DNA from: Halioglobus sp. | GTDB taxonomy: Bacteria > Pseudomonadota > Gammaproteobacteria > Pseudomonadales > Halieaceae | Assembly: GCA_020443325.1 (NCBI GenBank) | Contig: JAGRIK010000252.1 | Span: 1-33,874, forward strand | Reading direction: 5' to 3' | DNA length: 33,874 nucleotides | Shown here: piece by piece, positions 1 to 8,427 of the stretch | How positions within the stretch are numbered: the first letter of the stretch is position 1 | How the letters are laid out: every line of letters starts with the position of its first letter | Translations under genes and position numbers: made by a program | The notes under the pieces: generated by a model | Seen by the model: only the letters and a program-made list of their open reading frames with translations | Told to the model about the DNA's origin: nothing | Databases searched by the model: none

Positions 1-92
1 GATGCAGGGCTCGTACCCCAGTAGGCGTTTCACAAAGCGAATTACGTGGAGCGACTGAAACGCCTACTGGGGTGCGAGCCCGTCGACCACGA
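1..92 (+). repeat. Hairpin repeat element, truncated copy III (A hairpin only)
   Basis: Left arm 7-32 (begins GGGCTCGTACCCC, ends GTTTCA) pairs with right arm 56-81 (TGAAAC...GCGAGCCC), a 26-bp stem with one G-T type mismatch. The loop is the 23 nt at 33-55 (CAAAGCGAATT...GAGCGAC). The right arm is followed by GTCGACCACGA (82-92), which is also found beside copy I. The preceding GATGCA (1-6) is the end of the spacer block conserved in copies I and II, so the B hairpin should lie just outside the window on the left. The unit is in the same orientation as copy II at the right end. No gene is visible in 93-186. Confidence 0.9.
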
Positions 93-186
93 CGACCCCA
101 CGACAACGCTACGAAAAAATTCACCTCGTTGCTATTCAAGGAGAAAACAAGCAGAGATATCAGATGAAGGTGTTTTCAACAAGCTG

Positions 187-1446
187 CTAGACAGCGATCT
201 GTGCCTGCAACAGCTTGACCTGGTTCCTGAGCCAGGACGTCAGCCAGAAGTTGGTGCTGTCACTCAGTAGACCCTCGTGCGCAGCGATCGCCGCATTCAC
301 CGCTTCGGGTACGGGAGGGTGTGCGGTCAATACAATGTCCAGCAGGTGAAGCGCCTCTACATACTGCTTGTCGGCCAGTTTTTCCCGCGCCCTGGCAACG
401 ATCGCCTGCGGCCCGCCCGCCAGCTCGATCAGGTCGCCGTTAATCACACTGCGGGGCTGGGCGTACAGTTCGGTGGTGGACTCGTGCTTGAACCAGCCCG
501 CATAGTTTTCCCAGATTGCGCGTACACTCCAGGAGACCTTACCGTAGCCCTCCCCTACCTCCAGTTCAGCCGGCAACCGAATCTCCGCCATCAACGTGGC
601 CAGGTCCACTCCCGCATTCATGCCTTTTACGGTTTCGTCGTGCACATAAAGTATCGCATCGCGCAGTACCTTCAACTCCGAGGCGATGAGGTCCCCACCC
701 ACAACCGGTTCGTGGTGGCCATACAAAATGGTCTCGGCGCCCAGCTCCATCACTACTTCGACCGCGGCTGCGACTGTCAGAGCGTCTCGGTAGCGGTCCC
801 CGCGGATTGTCACCAGGTTGGGGAAATGCCCGAAGGGGCAACCGAACAGGTTTCCGGTGAGGCAAATCCTGTGTTGCGGCAACCAGACGATCAGGGAGTC
901 ATTGGTCTCCGCCCCCGGTACTGCAATAAGCTCAACCTCCAGGCCGCCCAGTGAGAACGCGTAGCGATCCTCTACCAGAATATCGGGTACCGGTGTGTCC
1001 TGCGGCGGAAACTCCGTGAGGCCCTCTTTCGAGTAGTGCTCGAACGCACTGGCAAATTTATCGGTAAATGCGAACGCGGAGCGACTGCCCCTGAAAGCCG
1101 CCAAACGGCTATCGTACGACTGGTGCTCGGGATTGCCCGCCTGGGCGATCACCTGCAGGCCGGGATTATGCTCACGAAAATACCCCACCCCGCCAACGTG
1201 ATCCACATGACCCTGTGTCAGGATCAGGTAGCGCAGGGGCGCACTCGAAAACGCATCGAAATTACGTTTGATGACTGGCGCCTCAATCCCCATTCCGGCA
1301 TTGACCTGAATATTCCCCTCCGGTGTCTGCAACAGGTAGCTGTTGGAAAATGCCTCAGACAACACGATAAAGTCGTTGATGCGTTGTCCGCCAAACCGGG
1401 CGGGATTGGGTTCAACCGGACGCGACCGGTAAAGCGGTACTCTCAT
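187..1446 (-). CDS. MBL-fold hydrolase with alkylsulfatase-like C-terminal part
   Basis: The protein is about 419 aa. The metallo-beta-lactamase core carries T-Q-G-H-V-D-H at about residues 77-83, which is the HxHxDH metal motif with Gln in place of the first His. Further on, GNLFG...PNLVTIRGDRYRD (about residue 200) and GHHEPVVGG (about 250) match the arrangement in the SdsA1/YjcS alkylsulfatase group, and the last ~110 residues resemble the alkylsulfatase dimerisation domain. I recall related bacterial proteins with the same TQGHVDH motif, so the Gln may be a subfamily trait. The chosen ATG has AGGTG five bases upstream. A GTG at 1464 would overlap the upstream stop codon by one base (TAGTG). 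It is co-transcribed with the sulfotransferase, which suggests a job on sulfate esters or related lipids. The substrate is unknown, no signal peptide is visible, and a cytoplasmic enzyme is inferred. Confidence 0.85.
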   Translation of the reverse strand: MRVPLYRSRPVEPNPARFGGQRINDFIVLSEAFSNSYLLQTPEGNIQVNAGMGIEAPVIKRNFDAFSSAPLRYLILTQGHVDHVGGVGYFREHNPGLQVIAQAGNPEHQSYDSRLAAFRGSRSAFAFTDKFASAFEHYSKEGLTEFPPQDTPVPDILVEDRYAFSLGGLEVELIAVPGAETNDSLIVWLPQHRICLTGNLFGCPFGHFPNLVTIRGDRYRDALTVAAAVEVVMELGAETILYGHHEPVVGGDLIASELKVLRDAILYVHDETVKGMNAGVDLATLMAEIRLPAELEVGEGYGKVSWSVRAIWENYAGWFKHESTTELYAQPRSVINGDLIELAGGPQAIVARAREKLADKQYVEALHLLDIVLTAHPPVPEAVNAAIAAHEGLLSDSTNFWLTSWLRNQVKLLQAQIAV

Positions 1447-1463
1447 TGGCTCACCTGTTACCA

Positions 1464-2732
1464 CTACTCCACTTCCACCTTGACGGGGAAGCGATCGAAA
1501 TAGAACGAAAAGCGCGCGCGCAGCTGTGCGGCATCAACACCGAAGTCCTCGCGCAGGTTATACACGACACGCCCGTCCTTGCCCCGTGGGTGTTCATCGA
1601 TAAACTGCTGTAATTCGCTGCGCGCAGACGCCGTCATCTCGAGATTTGCGATCGCATAGATTTGCTCCACTGTGGCGAGATCATCCGCCATAAATTCGTG
1701 GAACAGCACATCGGTGCTCTGCCCGGCAGGCCATACTGCCCTGTCGTCTACACAGACTTGCAGCAAATGCAGGACACGATCAGACCAGTACGTCACCAGG
1801 CCAGTAAGGTCCACCCGCCGGCGATTGATGCGCTGCCCGTAACCGAGCATCGTAATCGCCGACTGGATCACCGACACCGGGTCACGATGGGTGACAGCGA
1901 CAGTGGCATCGGGGAATACTCGGTGCAGCACGGCCAGCTGCTCCAGGTGCTGGGGGCACTTCAACACCCAGCGGGTTTTACTCCCGGTACGATCCCCATC
2001 CTGCCAGGTAAGAATCTTCAAAACGGTTTTCATATACTCGTAATGCGGCGTCTGGTCAGTCGCATAATAGTTGTCGCGCCAGCGCGGGGAGACGCTGAGC
2101 CACTCATACTTATAGGAGGCAAAATCGGGGACCATCAGTTCCAGTTCTTCATGGATATGATCCGGGTTCATCGGGTGCATTGCCGCCAACAGGGGGGTAA
2201 GCGACTGCATCATTTGCCACTGGTCGGCACAACGCTGGTAGCGAGGGTCCACGCCGTCGGCCGTTAGCTGCTCGCCGGGACGCGGGACCGGTTCATACGA
2301 CTCCCACAGCGGCAGGGCGCGCAAGCGCGAATCGGCCGCCATCAGATTGAGCAAATGGGTGGTGCCGGAACGCGGCAGGCCCGCCACGATGATGGGCGCC
2401 TTAATCTGTATGTCATGAATTTCGGGATGGCGGCTGAGTACATCGTGGATCAGCAGGCGACTGCTTGCATGTTGCAACAACTTGTTGCGCAGGGAAAGCC
2501 GACCGAGATTCGTCAGCCCGTCATCGCTTCCCCACTCGTCACACAACAGGTCGAGTCGCTGCAGGAAGTCCGTCGGGCCGAAGTCCTCCAGCCCCGTCAG
2601 CTGCTGGGCGTCCTGCAATATACTGTGGCTGTTCAGCTCGACCTTAAGTGTATCGACATAGGCCATTGCGTCCTGCTGCGAGGCGGTGAGCTGTGGGCTG
2701 GCCAAATCACTTATGCGAATCTCATCACTCAT
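1464..2732 (-). CDS. Sulfotransferase family protein
   Basis: The protein is 422 aa. The PAPS-binding P-loop-like motif GLPRSGTTHL lies at residues 118-127, preceded by the hydrophobic strand PIIVA. A second PAPS motif, VAVTHRDPVSVIQS, lies at about residue 280. This fits the bacterial sulfotransferase family (PF13469 type), which transfers sulfate from PAPS to a hydroxyl group. The roughly 110 residues before the P-loop are typical of the longer family members found in actinobacteria and marine gammaproteobacteria. No signal peptide is seen, so it is probably cytoplasmic. The ATG start is the only reasonable one, but the Shine-Dalgarno sequence is weak. It is the first gene of a two-gene minus-strand unit with the MBL-fold protein. 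The acceptor is unknown; sterols, lipids or phenols are possible. Confidence 0.88.
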   Translation of the reverse strand: MSDEIRISDLASPQLTASQQDAMAYVDTLKVELNSHSILQDAQQLTGLEDFGPTDFLQRLDLLCDEWGSDDGLTNLGRLSLRNKLLQHASSRLLIHDVLSRHPEIHDIQIKAPIIVAGLPRSGTTHLLNLMAADSRLRALPLWESYEPVPRPGEQLTADGVDPRYQRCADQWQMMQSLTPLLAAMHPMNPDHIHEELELMVPDFASYKYEWLSVSPRWRDNYYATDQTPHYEYMKTVLKILTWQDGDRTGSKTRWVLKCPQHLEQLAVLHRVFPDATVAVTHRDPVSVIQSAITMLGYGQRINRRRVDLTGLVTYWSDRVLHLLQVCVDDRAVWPAGQSTDVLFHEFMADDLATVEQIYAIANLEMTASARSELQQFIDEHPRGKDGRVVYNLREDFGVDAAQLRARFSFYFDRFPVKVEVE

Positions 2733-2826
2733 CAGGCAGGGTCTCGCATAAATGTCCAGCTGGCATCAGGCGCTGGGCAATGGCAGATCGAAACTAAACC
2801 CGGATGAGGCAGACAGGAGGGGAACT

Positions 2827-2853
2827 AAAAAGCCAGAGCGGTCGCTCTGGCTT
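2827..2853 (-). terminator. Rho-independent terminator of the DUF3313-like lipoprotein gene
   Basis: Read on the minus strand, a 10-bp stem (AAGCCAGAGC/GCTCTGGCTT) with a 4-nt loop runs into a T-run about 25 bases after the lipoprotein stop codon. It separates that gene from the sulfotransferase unit downstream. Confidence 0.85.
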
Positions 2854-2874
2854 CACTCTCGCAATCTGGCCGGA

Positions 2875-3540
2875 TCAGGGCGTGGCAGTGAGACGCTTCA
2901 GGTGCGCATTCAACAACTGGGCCCAGCGCTGCACGATCCGGTCAAAATCGGCGGTATTGGTGACGACGTTTGCCACCTCGGCGATACCGCCCTCATTACC
3001 CGCTTCCGAATCGATAACCCTGGCGATGAGATCACCGGTCTTACCGTCGAGCAGCTCCAGGTACAGCGTCATGCTGCCAGTACTGGCGACAAAGGTTTGT
3101 TCCATGCCAGGCGTCATTAAGTCAGGGGCCGTAATGCGCAGATTGATTATGGCCGGTCGCAGGATGAGCACACCGGTGCCTCCCGTTTTAACAAACTGGC
3201 GACCGTCCGCCTTCAACACCTTGGTCAGCTCCCTGGCAAACTCCCTGGAGACTCTCTGGCGAATTGTTTGCATATCCTTGTCGCTGACCTGATCCTCGAA
3301 CGTGGCCTCCTCGTTGTAGTTCCGCTGCCAGTTCTTGGCAAAGGCCACATAGGTATCCAGCAATGCGATCTTGTTATACTGGCTCAGATCAGCGCCCGGC
3401 TTCAGGTAGACCGCGCCCAGCTTGGTATCCGGCTCCAGATGCAGGCCGTCGGGGCTCACGGGTGGCAGGCTGGATTGCTGGTTTGCAACACAAGCGGACA
3501 CCATCGCAACAAATATGAGAACGAGGGATTGTTTCAACAT
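2875..3540 (-). CDS. DUF3313-like outer-membrane lipoprotein
   Basis: The protein is about 221 aa with a lipoprotein signal: MLKQSLVLIFVAMVSAC puts the lipidated Cys at residue 17, followed by V-A-N. The body (YNKIALLDTYVAFAKNWQRNYN, LILRPAIINLRI, TGSMTLYLELLDGKTGDLIARVIDSEAG) resembles the DUF3313 lipoproteins of proteobacteria, whose function is unknown. The ATG at 3540 is preceded by GAGGTG at good distance. A GTG at 3549 would lie inside that ribosome-binding site, so the shorter start is preferred. The gene is monocistronic with its own terminator, and is divergent from the bactofilin gene. Confidence 0.75.
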   Translation of the reverse strand: MLKQSLVLIFVAMVSACVANQQSSLPPVSPDGLHLEPDTKLGAVYLKPGADLSQYNKIALLDTYVAFAKNWQRNYNEEATFEDQVSDKDMQTIRQRVSREFARELTKVLKADGRQFVKTGGTGVLILRPAIINLRITAPDLMTPGMEQTFVASTGSMTLYLELLDGKTGDLIARVIDSEAGNEGGIAEVANVVTNTADFDRIVQRWAQLLNAHLKRLTATP

Positions 3541-3733
3541 CAGGTACACCTCAACAGGGAATCGGATAGTGAGAATTGGGCTTAACTTAGTTCATTCATT
3601 GCGACAAATCAATCCTGCAGGCCAGTGTGCGGGCGGGCCACAGCCTGTACCTTACACCCAAACGGGGTACTGGAGAATCTAGCGGCAGACTGGTAGCATG
3701 TCCGGCCAAACCCATGATACGGGGACGATTGCA

Positions 3734-4246
3734 ATGTTTGAGCGAAGCAAGAAGAAAGCCGCTGCAACACAGGCCCAGGATTCCACCCCAACCCAATCCC
3801 ACTCAGTTCCTGCTCCCCCTGTACCTGCGAGGAATACAGCCATGATAGGACCAAGCATAGTTATCAAAGGTGAAGTAACCGGAGAAGAGGATCTGCTCAT
3901 ACAGGGACGAGTTGAAGGCAGAATTAACCTCAACGGCAACCAGGTTTCCATCGGTGAATCCGGCGAGGTCTATGCCGACATCCAGGCCAAGGTGATACAG
4001 ATCAATGGCAAGGTTACCGGCGACATCAACGGCCACGAAAAAGTGATCATCTCCAAATCAGGAAATGTACACGGCAACATCGTCGCGCCGAGGGTCACGC
4101 TGGAAGATGGCGCGATGTTCAAGGGCAGCATCGACATGGATCCGGCTGTGGCCAATGCCGGCAGAACTACCGTCGCGGCGCACCAGCCCAGCCAGGCGTC
4201 CACACCGCAACTCAAGGCCTCTGGCCTCGACTTGAAAAGTGTCTAA
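3734..4246 (+). CDS. Bactofilin (polymer-forming cytoskeletal protein)
   Basis: The protein is about 170 aa. It has a short basic N-terminus (MFERSKKKAAA), a Pro/Gln-rich linker and then a bactofilin domain (about residues 38-135) of short beta-helix repeats: IGPSIVIKGEVTGEEDLLIQGRV, GNQVSIGESGEVYADIQA, VTGDINGHEKVIISKSGNVHGNIV. A disordered tail ends in DLKSV. Bactofilins polymerise without nucleotide and act as scaffolds for cell shape, stalks or polar structures. The start at MFERSKKK fits the usual MF-basic beginning of the family and has GGGGA eight bases upstream; an in-frame ATG at 3698 is less likely. No M23 peptidase, the common bactofilin partner, lies next to it. The next gene starts 51 bases later in the same frame. 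Confidence 0.92.
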   Translation: MFERSKKKAAATQAQDSTPTQSHSVPAPPVPARNTAMIGPSIVIKGEVTGEEDLLIQGRVEGRINLNGNQVSIGESGEVYADIQAKVIQINGKVTGDINGHEKVIISKSGNVHGNIVAPRVTLEDGAMFKGSIDMDPAVANAGRTTVAAHQPSQASTPQLKASGLDLKSV

Positions 4247-4297
4247 CAGGCATGGCAGCGATTTATAATCGAGGTTCTGGTTTTCGCAGTCCAGCCA

Positions 4298-4873
4298 TTG
4301 TCTAAGCTGTCGACCCAGACCTCAAAGTTACTGCCACTCCTGTTCCAGCATCTCGATGAGGAGCGGGCAGTAACTGTTTTGCACGTCGGCCTGGCGTTAC
4401 CGGAGACTGTCGAATTTTTTTCAAACTACCGCTGCAAATTGCATTTCATTGACGTGTTCCCGGCGCTCCCTATTATCGCAACCGAGGAGCCGGCCACAAC
4501 ACAGGCACAACAGTTTCGCGAGCTCCTGCCATTCTCCAGTAACACGGTTTTCGACATCTGCCTGTTCTGGGATTTGTTCAACTTCCTCGACGCCGAGGCG
4601 ATACAGGCATTATTCACTGTGATGCGCCCGCACCTGAAGAAAGGCACTCTCGCTCACGCGTTCTCCGTACACAATCGCAAGGCACCGCAGAAGAATAATT
4701 TTTACGGCATCCAGCAACTGGATGCGCTCACTGTCAGGGACCGCCAGTCAACACCACACTGCTATGCCCCGCACAGCCAGCGCGAGTTGACGGCGCTGCT
4801 TGACGATTTTCGCGTTGAACGCAGTGTCCTGTTGCCCGACAGCCGGCTGGAATTACTGCTTCTCAAATCGTAG
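4298..4873 (+). CDS. SAM-methyltransferase-like protein, degenerate
   Basis: The protein is about 191 aa. The order [29 protein letters not shown], then [38 protein letters not shown], then [13 protein letters not shown] follows the class I methyltransferase fold (motif I strand, post-I acidic residue, motif IV, motif V, late beta strands). The glycine-rich SAM loop is not intact, having HVGLALPE where a DxGxGxG-type motif is expected, so it may not bind SAM normally. The only upstream in-frame start is TTG at 4298 with no clear ribosome-binding site. The reading frame is continuous with that of the bactofilin, whose TAA separates the two. Translational coupling is possible. Function is unknown. 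Confidence 0.65.
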   Translation: MSKLSTQTSKLLPLLFQHLDEERAVTVLHVGLALPETVEFFSNYRCKLHFIDVFPALPIIATEEPATTQAQQFRELLPFSSNTVFDICLFWDLFNFLDAEAIQALFTVMRPHLKKGTLAHAFSVHNRKAPQKNNFYGIQQLDALTVRDRQSTPHCYAPHSQRELTALLDDFRVERSVLLPDSRLELLLLKS

Positions 4874-4989
4874 CGGCAGCACACACAACCGAGCACACAC
4901 GCGCAGAGATGCATGTGCCTTTCACTATTGGTTATACTTCCGACTGGCATTTCGAATCAGCTACATCGCATCAGACAGGATCTATCCCT

Positions 4990-6387
4990 ATGGCACTACA
5001 CGACAAAGATTCCATTCGCCACAAGATGGACGACGATATCTACGCCTCGGCCGACCTCAGCGTATCCATACCCAAATACAAGTTTCCCGAGATGCAGCTG
5101 GACCCCCGGCACGCTTACACAGTGGTACACGATGAGCTGATGCTGGACGGCAATGCGCGCCAGAATCTGGCCACATTCTGCCAGACCTGGGAGGAACCGG
5201 AAGTCCATCGACTGATGGACGAGTGCATAGACAAAAACATAGTCGACAAGGACGAGTATCCACAGATAGCTGAAATTGAATCTCGCTGCGTGCATATGCT
5301 GTCGGATCTGTGGAACTCACCGGCTGGCGACAACGCGGTTGGGTGCTCAACCACGGGCTCCAGCGAGGCCGCCATGCTGGGCGGCATGGCCATGAAGCGT
5401 CGCTGGGATGCAAGGCGTAAAGCCGAGGGCAAGCCCATCGACAAACCCAACCTGATTACCGGCCCCGTGCAAATCTGCTGGCACAAGTTCACCCGCTACT
5501 GGGACATTGAGCACCGAGAGATTCCAATGGACGAGGGGCGGATGCTGATGACGCCCGAAGAGGTACTGGCGCGCTGCGATGAGAACACGATTGGTGTCGT
5601 TCCCACGCTGGGCGTAACCTTTACCGGGGAGTATGAGCCGGTGGAGGCTGTGTCCCAGGCGCTGGACCGATACCAGCGAGAGACCGGGCTGGACATACCC
5701 ATTCATGTCGACGGTGCCAGTGGTGGATTTCTCGCGCCGTTTTGCTCCCCGGAGCTGGTATGGGATTTCCGGCTACCGCGTGTAAAGTCCATTAACGCTT
5801 CGGGGCACAAGTTCGGCCTGGCCCCCCTGGGAGTCGGCTGGATAATCTGGCGCGAGGCGAAGGATCTGCCAGAGGAACTGATTTTCTGGGTCAATTACCT
5901 GGGGGGCAACATGCGCGACATCGCGCTGAATTTTTCCCGACCGGGCGGTCAGGTCGCCTGCCAGTACTATAATTTCCTGCGCCTCGGGACCGAGGGGTAC
6001 CGTAAAATACACACGGCCTGTTACAACACCGCACAGTTCCTGGCCGGTGAGATCGCGAAGCTCGGCCCGTTTGAAATTATCTACGACGGCGCCATGGACA
6101 GCGGCATCCCCTCGCTGTGCTGGAGAGTCAAGCCGGGGGTAGACCCCGGTTACAGCCTGTACGACCTCGCGAACCGGCTGCGCGCACGTGGCTGGCAGGT
6201 GCCCGCCTACTCACTGCCGGCCAACTGCGAATCGATTCCGATCCAGCGCATCCTGGTGCGTCATGGTGTGAGTCGCGATCTCGCCACGCTGTTACTGGAC
6301 GACATTAAAAATGCGCTGGAGTTTTTCGAGAAGCACCCCGTGCACGCGAAACTGGTTGCTGCCGAGGCGTCGGGATTTCACCACTGA
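4990..6387 (+). CDS. gadB: Glutamate decarboxylase (PLP-dependent)
   Basis: The protein is 465 aa, close to E. coli GadA/GadB. It converts L-glutamate to GABA and CO2, consuming a proton. Family blocks include [20 protein letters not shown] (residues ~49-68), a [22 protein letters not shown]-type segment, HVDGASGGF, and [10 protein letters not shown] with the PLP-binding Lys at residue 274. The protein ends in G-F-H-H. In E. coli GadB a His near the C-terminus closes the active site at neutral pH, and these His residues could do the same (inference). The ATG at 4990 has AGGA nine bases upstream; the longer reading frame from 4909 lacks support. No glutamate/GABA antiporter (GadC) or GABA-shunt gene is adjacent. 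Confidence 0.95.
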   Translation: MALHDKDSIRHKMDDDIYASADLSVSIPKYKFPEMQLDPRHAYTVVHDELMLDGNARQNLATFCQTWEEPEVHRLMDECIDKNIVDKDEYPQIAEIESRCVHMLSDLWNSPAGDNAVGCSTTGSSEAAMLGGMAMKRRWDARRKAEGKPIDKPNLITGPVQICWHKFTRYWDIEHREIPMDEGRMLMTPEEVLARCDENTIGVVPTLGVTFTGEYEPVEAVSQALDRYQRETGLDIPIHVDGASGGFLAPFCSPELVWDFRLPRVKSINASGHKFGLAPLGVGWIIWREAKDLPEELIFWVNYLGGNMRDIALNFSRPGGQVACQYYNFLRLGTEGYRKIHTACYNTAQFLAGEIAKLGPFEIIYDGAMDSGIPSLCWRVKPGVDPGYSLYDLANRLRARGWQVPAYSLPANCESIPIQRILVRHGVSRDLATLLLDDIKNALEFFEKHPVHAKLVAAEASGFHH

Positions 6388-6603
6388 GGCTGACGCATAA
6401 CCCATTCTGCACACAATGAATCGGACGGTGCCCGGCATTTCGTTACACGGCGGCATCTTCGCAATCCGGATGGTTCATTAACCACACAGCATTCTCGCCT
6501 CCACCGCAGGAATCTCCCGGGTGAGCGCATGTAGGCTGATGCTGCGCGGTCGCTGCCACATGGCTTAGGGCTACCAACCCGGTTAAACTGGTGGATCGGC
6601 ACC

Positions 6604-6825
6604 GTGTTTGCCATTGGAGCCGCCCTGTTTGCACTGGGCGCTATTTTGTCCCTCATTCCGGCACTCGCCGCCTACTGCTCGTTGAGCAATGAGCGGGGCA
6701 ACCTGGTCTTTTTTGTCGGCGCCGTCCCGTTCACAACTTTCACGCTACTCGGTGCGATCGCCTTCTTGGCGGGCGCGCTACTGCTATTACCTGAGGCAGC
6801 CGTGAATGAGACATCCTCCGACTAA
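6604..6825 (+). CDS. Small membrane protein, possibly a YrhK-like remnant
   Basis: The protein is 73 aa with two hydrophobic segments, MFAIGAALFALGAILSLIPALAAY and NLVFFVGAVPFTTFTLLGAIAFLAGALLLL, flanking a short polar stretch. The same frame is open upstream back to a TAG near 6531 and encodes P-T-R-L-N-W-W-I-G-T just before the GTG. In YrhK-like membrane proteins, as I recall them, a similar LNWWIG segment belongs to the first membrane helix. The gene may therefore start upstream with an unusual codon, or be a 5'-truncated remnant. GTGGA lies eight bases before the GTG. Function is unknown. Confidence 0.4.
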   Translation: MFAIGAALFALGAILSLIPALAAYCSLSNERGNLVFFVGAVPFTTFTLLGAIAFLAGALLLLPEAAVNETSSD

Positions 6826-6941
6826 CCCTGCATCCGACAGGCCACATTAGCCCCAATAGCGACGAGCCTGCAGGCGTTGGAACGGACCCTGGATCGCGTA
6901 AATATTTGTTGTGGCCGATGGAGGAATCTATACTCCGGAGT

Positions 6942-7478
6942 ATGAATCATTTGCGCCAATACCCCCGAACCCTGGCACTGTCCCTGCTGTGCTGCTGCCT
7001 GCCGTCCCTTGCCGAGACCGTTTACAAATCTGTCGATGACAGCGGTGCGGTCAGCTTTTCCGATACCCGGCCCCCGGGCGATGTGCTGGTGGAAACAGTT
7101 GTTATCGAAACACAGGCACCGCCGTCCAGTGATTTGACAGCGCAACGACTAAAGGAGATGCGAGAGACTACCGACCGGATGGTGGCCGATCGCATGGCGC
7201 GGGAAAAGCATCGCGCCGAACTGCGCCAGCTTGACGCACAACGATACGCCGAAACCTCCTCGCCGGACCTGTCGGAGTACTACGATACAACAACCAGTTA
7301 CACGGGGTATTATCCGTATCCGGTCCGCCGCGAGTGGCGGCGTCCCAATCGCCCCGTGCATCCGATAGCGCGACCGCCGCGACCTTTTCCCGTACCCTAT
7401 CGACAATCGGACTTTGATTACCCAGCGAAGCTCATCCGTAAAAGTTATGACCCTAAAGTCAGGGAAGCAATGCGCTGA
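6942..7478 (+). CDS. DUF4124 domain-containing secreted protein
   Basis: The protein is about 178 aa. The signal peptide MNHLRQYPRTLALSLLCCCLPSLAE is followed at once by TVYKSVDDSGAVSFSDTRPPG, a DUF4124 domain (K-x-V-D-x-x-G-x-x-x-F-S-D-x-P pattern). Next come a charged, probably helical stretch (LTAQRLKEMRETTDRMVADR) and a Pro/Arg/Tyr-rich tail. DUF4124 proteins are periplasmic or envelope proteins of unknown role. The start is uncertain: GGAG is too close to the ATG at 6942, and in-frame ATG 6918 and TTG 6906 would add 8-12 residues. It was chosen because it gives the best signal peptide. The preceding 80 bases should hold the promoter, but no clear box is seen. Confidence 0.75.
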   Translation: MNHLRQYPRTLALSLLCCCLPSLAETVYKSVDDSGAVSFSDTRPPGDVLVETVVIETQAPPSSDLTAQRLKEMRETTDRMVADRMAREKHRAELRQLDAQRYAETSSPDLSEYYDTTTSYTGYYPYPVRREWRRPNRPVHPIARPPRPFPVPYRQSDFDYPAKLIRKSYDPKVREAMR

Positions 7479-7530
7479 TCCGCGATACAATAGGAACTTT
7501 TCCCAGATACTCCACAGGTAACAATAAATC

Positions 7531-8406
7531 ATGCAAGAACCCCACGAGTTCCGCCTCGACATCGGCGGCATCGAACTGGCCGGTGTCGAATGGCCCGGAG
7601 AGGGAGATCCGGTGTTGTTGCTGCACGCCACAGGTTTTCACAGTCGCTGCTGGACGCAAGTTGTGCAGCATCTTCCAGGGCACCAGGTTTATGCGGTGGA
7701 CCTGCGATTTCACGGCGCCAGCGACAGCCACGGTACAGCAGACTGGCAAATAATGGCCGATGACATTCACCGGCTGATCGAAAAGCTCGACCTGGAACGC
7801 GTGGTAGGGGTTGGGCATTCCATCGGCGGGCACCTGATAGCCCGCGCCGCCGCACGCAGCCCGGGTCGATTCAAACACCTTGTCCTCATTGACCCGGTCA
7901 TCATGTCTAACGACCGCTACGCCCGGTTCCACACATTTTCTACCCAGCTGAAAGCCACTGATCACCCGGTGAGCCGGCGCAAGAATGCGTGGCGGGACGC
8001 CCAGGAGATGTACGAGCGCTTCAGTGGGCGCCACCCCTTCAGCACCTGGCAACCGCAGGTCCTGCGCGATTACTGCGATTACGCGCTGCAGCCAGCCGGT
8101 GACAATGCGCTGCGCCAACTGGCCTGCGACCCGATCAATGAAGCTGGCATCTACCTCAACCAGAAAGGCAACGAAATTATTCTCGCAGAGTTACCCCTCA
8201 TCGTCACTCCCGTGACACTGCTGCGCGCATCTCCGTCTGACGATGCCATCTCCGACCTGAGCTCCTCCCCTACCTGGCCCGGCCTGGCTGACGCACTACC
8301 CGACTGCCAGGAGTTCTACCTGCCGGAATTGAACCACTTCATCCCGATGCAGGAGCCAGAACTGGTAGCGCAGCACATCCGGGCTGCGTATGATCGTGAT
8401 TACTAG
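7531..8406 (+). CDS. Alpha/beta hydrolase
   Basis: The protein is 291 aa. The beta3 strand DPVLLLHATGFHSRCW carries the oxyanion loop HATGF. The nucleophile elbow is G-H-S-I-G-G with Ser97, and a C-terminal LNHFIPMQEPE supplies a likely catalytic His. The acid is probably among the Asp residues after VTLLRASPSDD. This is the typical order of a serine hydrolase of the alpha/beta fold (esterase, lactonase or C-C hydrolase type). There is no signal peptide. The ATG is the first good start, with a weak AGGT upstream. The MAPEG gene begins 21 bases downstream, so the two are probably co-transcribed. The substrate is unknown. Confidence 0.88.
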   Translation: MQEPHEFRLDIGGIELAGVEWPGEGDPVLLLHATGFHSRCWTQVVQHLPGHQVYAVDLRFHGASDSHGTADWQIMADDIHRLIEKLDLERVVGVGHSIGGHLIARAAARSPGRFKHLVLIDPVIMSNDRYARFHTFSTQLKATDHPVSRRKNAWRDAQEMYERFSGRHPFSTWQPQVLRDYCDYALQPAGDNALRQLACDPINEAGIYLNQKGNEIILAELPLIVTPVTLLRASPSDDAISDLSSSPTWPGLADALPDCQEFYLPELNHFIPMQEPELVAQHIRAAYDRDY

Positions 8407-8427
8407 CCACCCTGGAGAACAAGATTC

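Noticed and set aside
46-270. 74-codon reading frame across hairpin A and the end of the MBL gene
   Set aside because: It begins in the loop of the repeat and runs antisense into the MBL coding region, with no ribosome-binding site or recognisable product.
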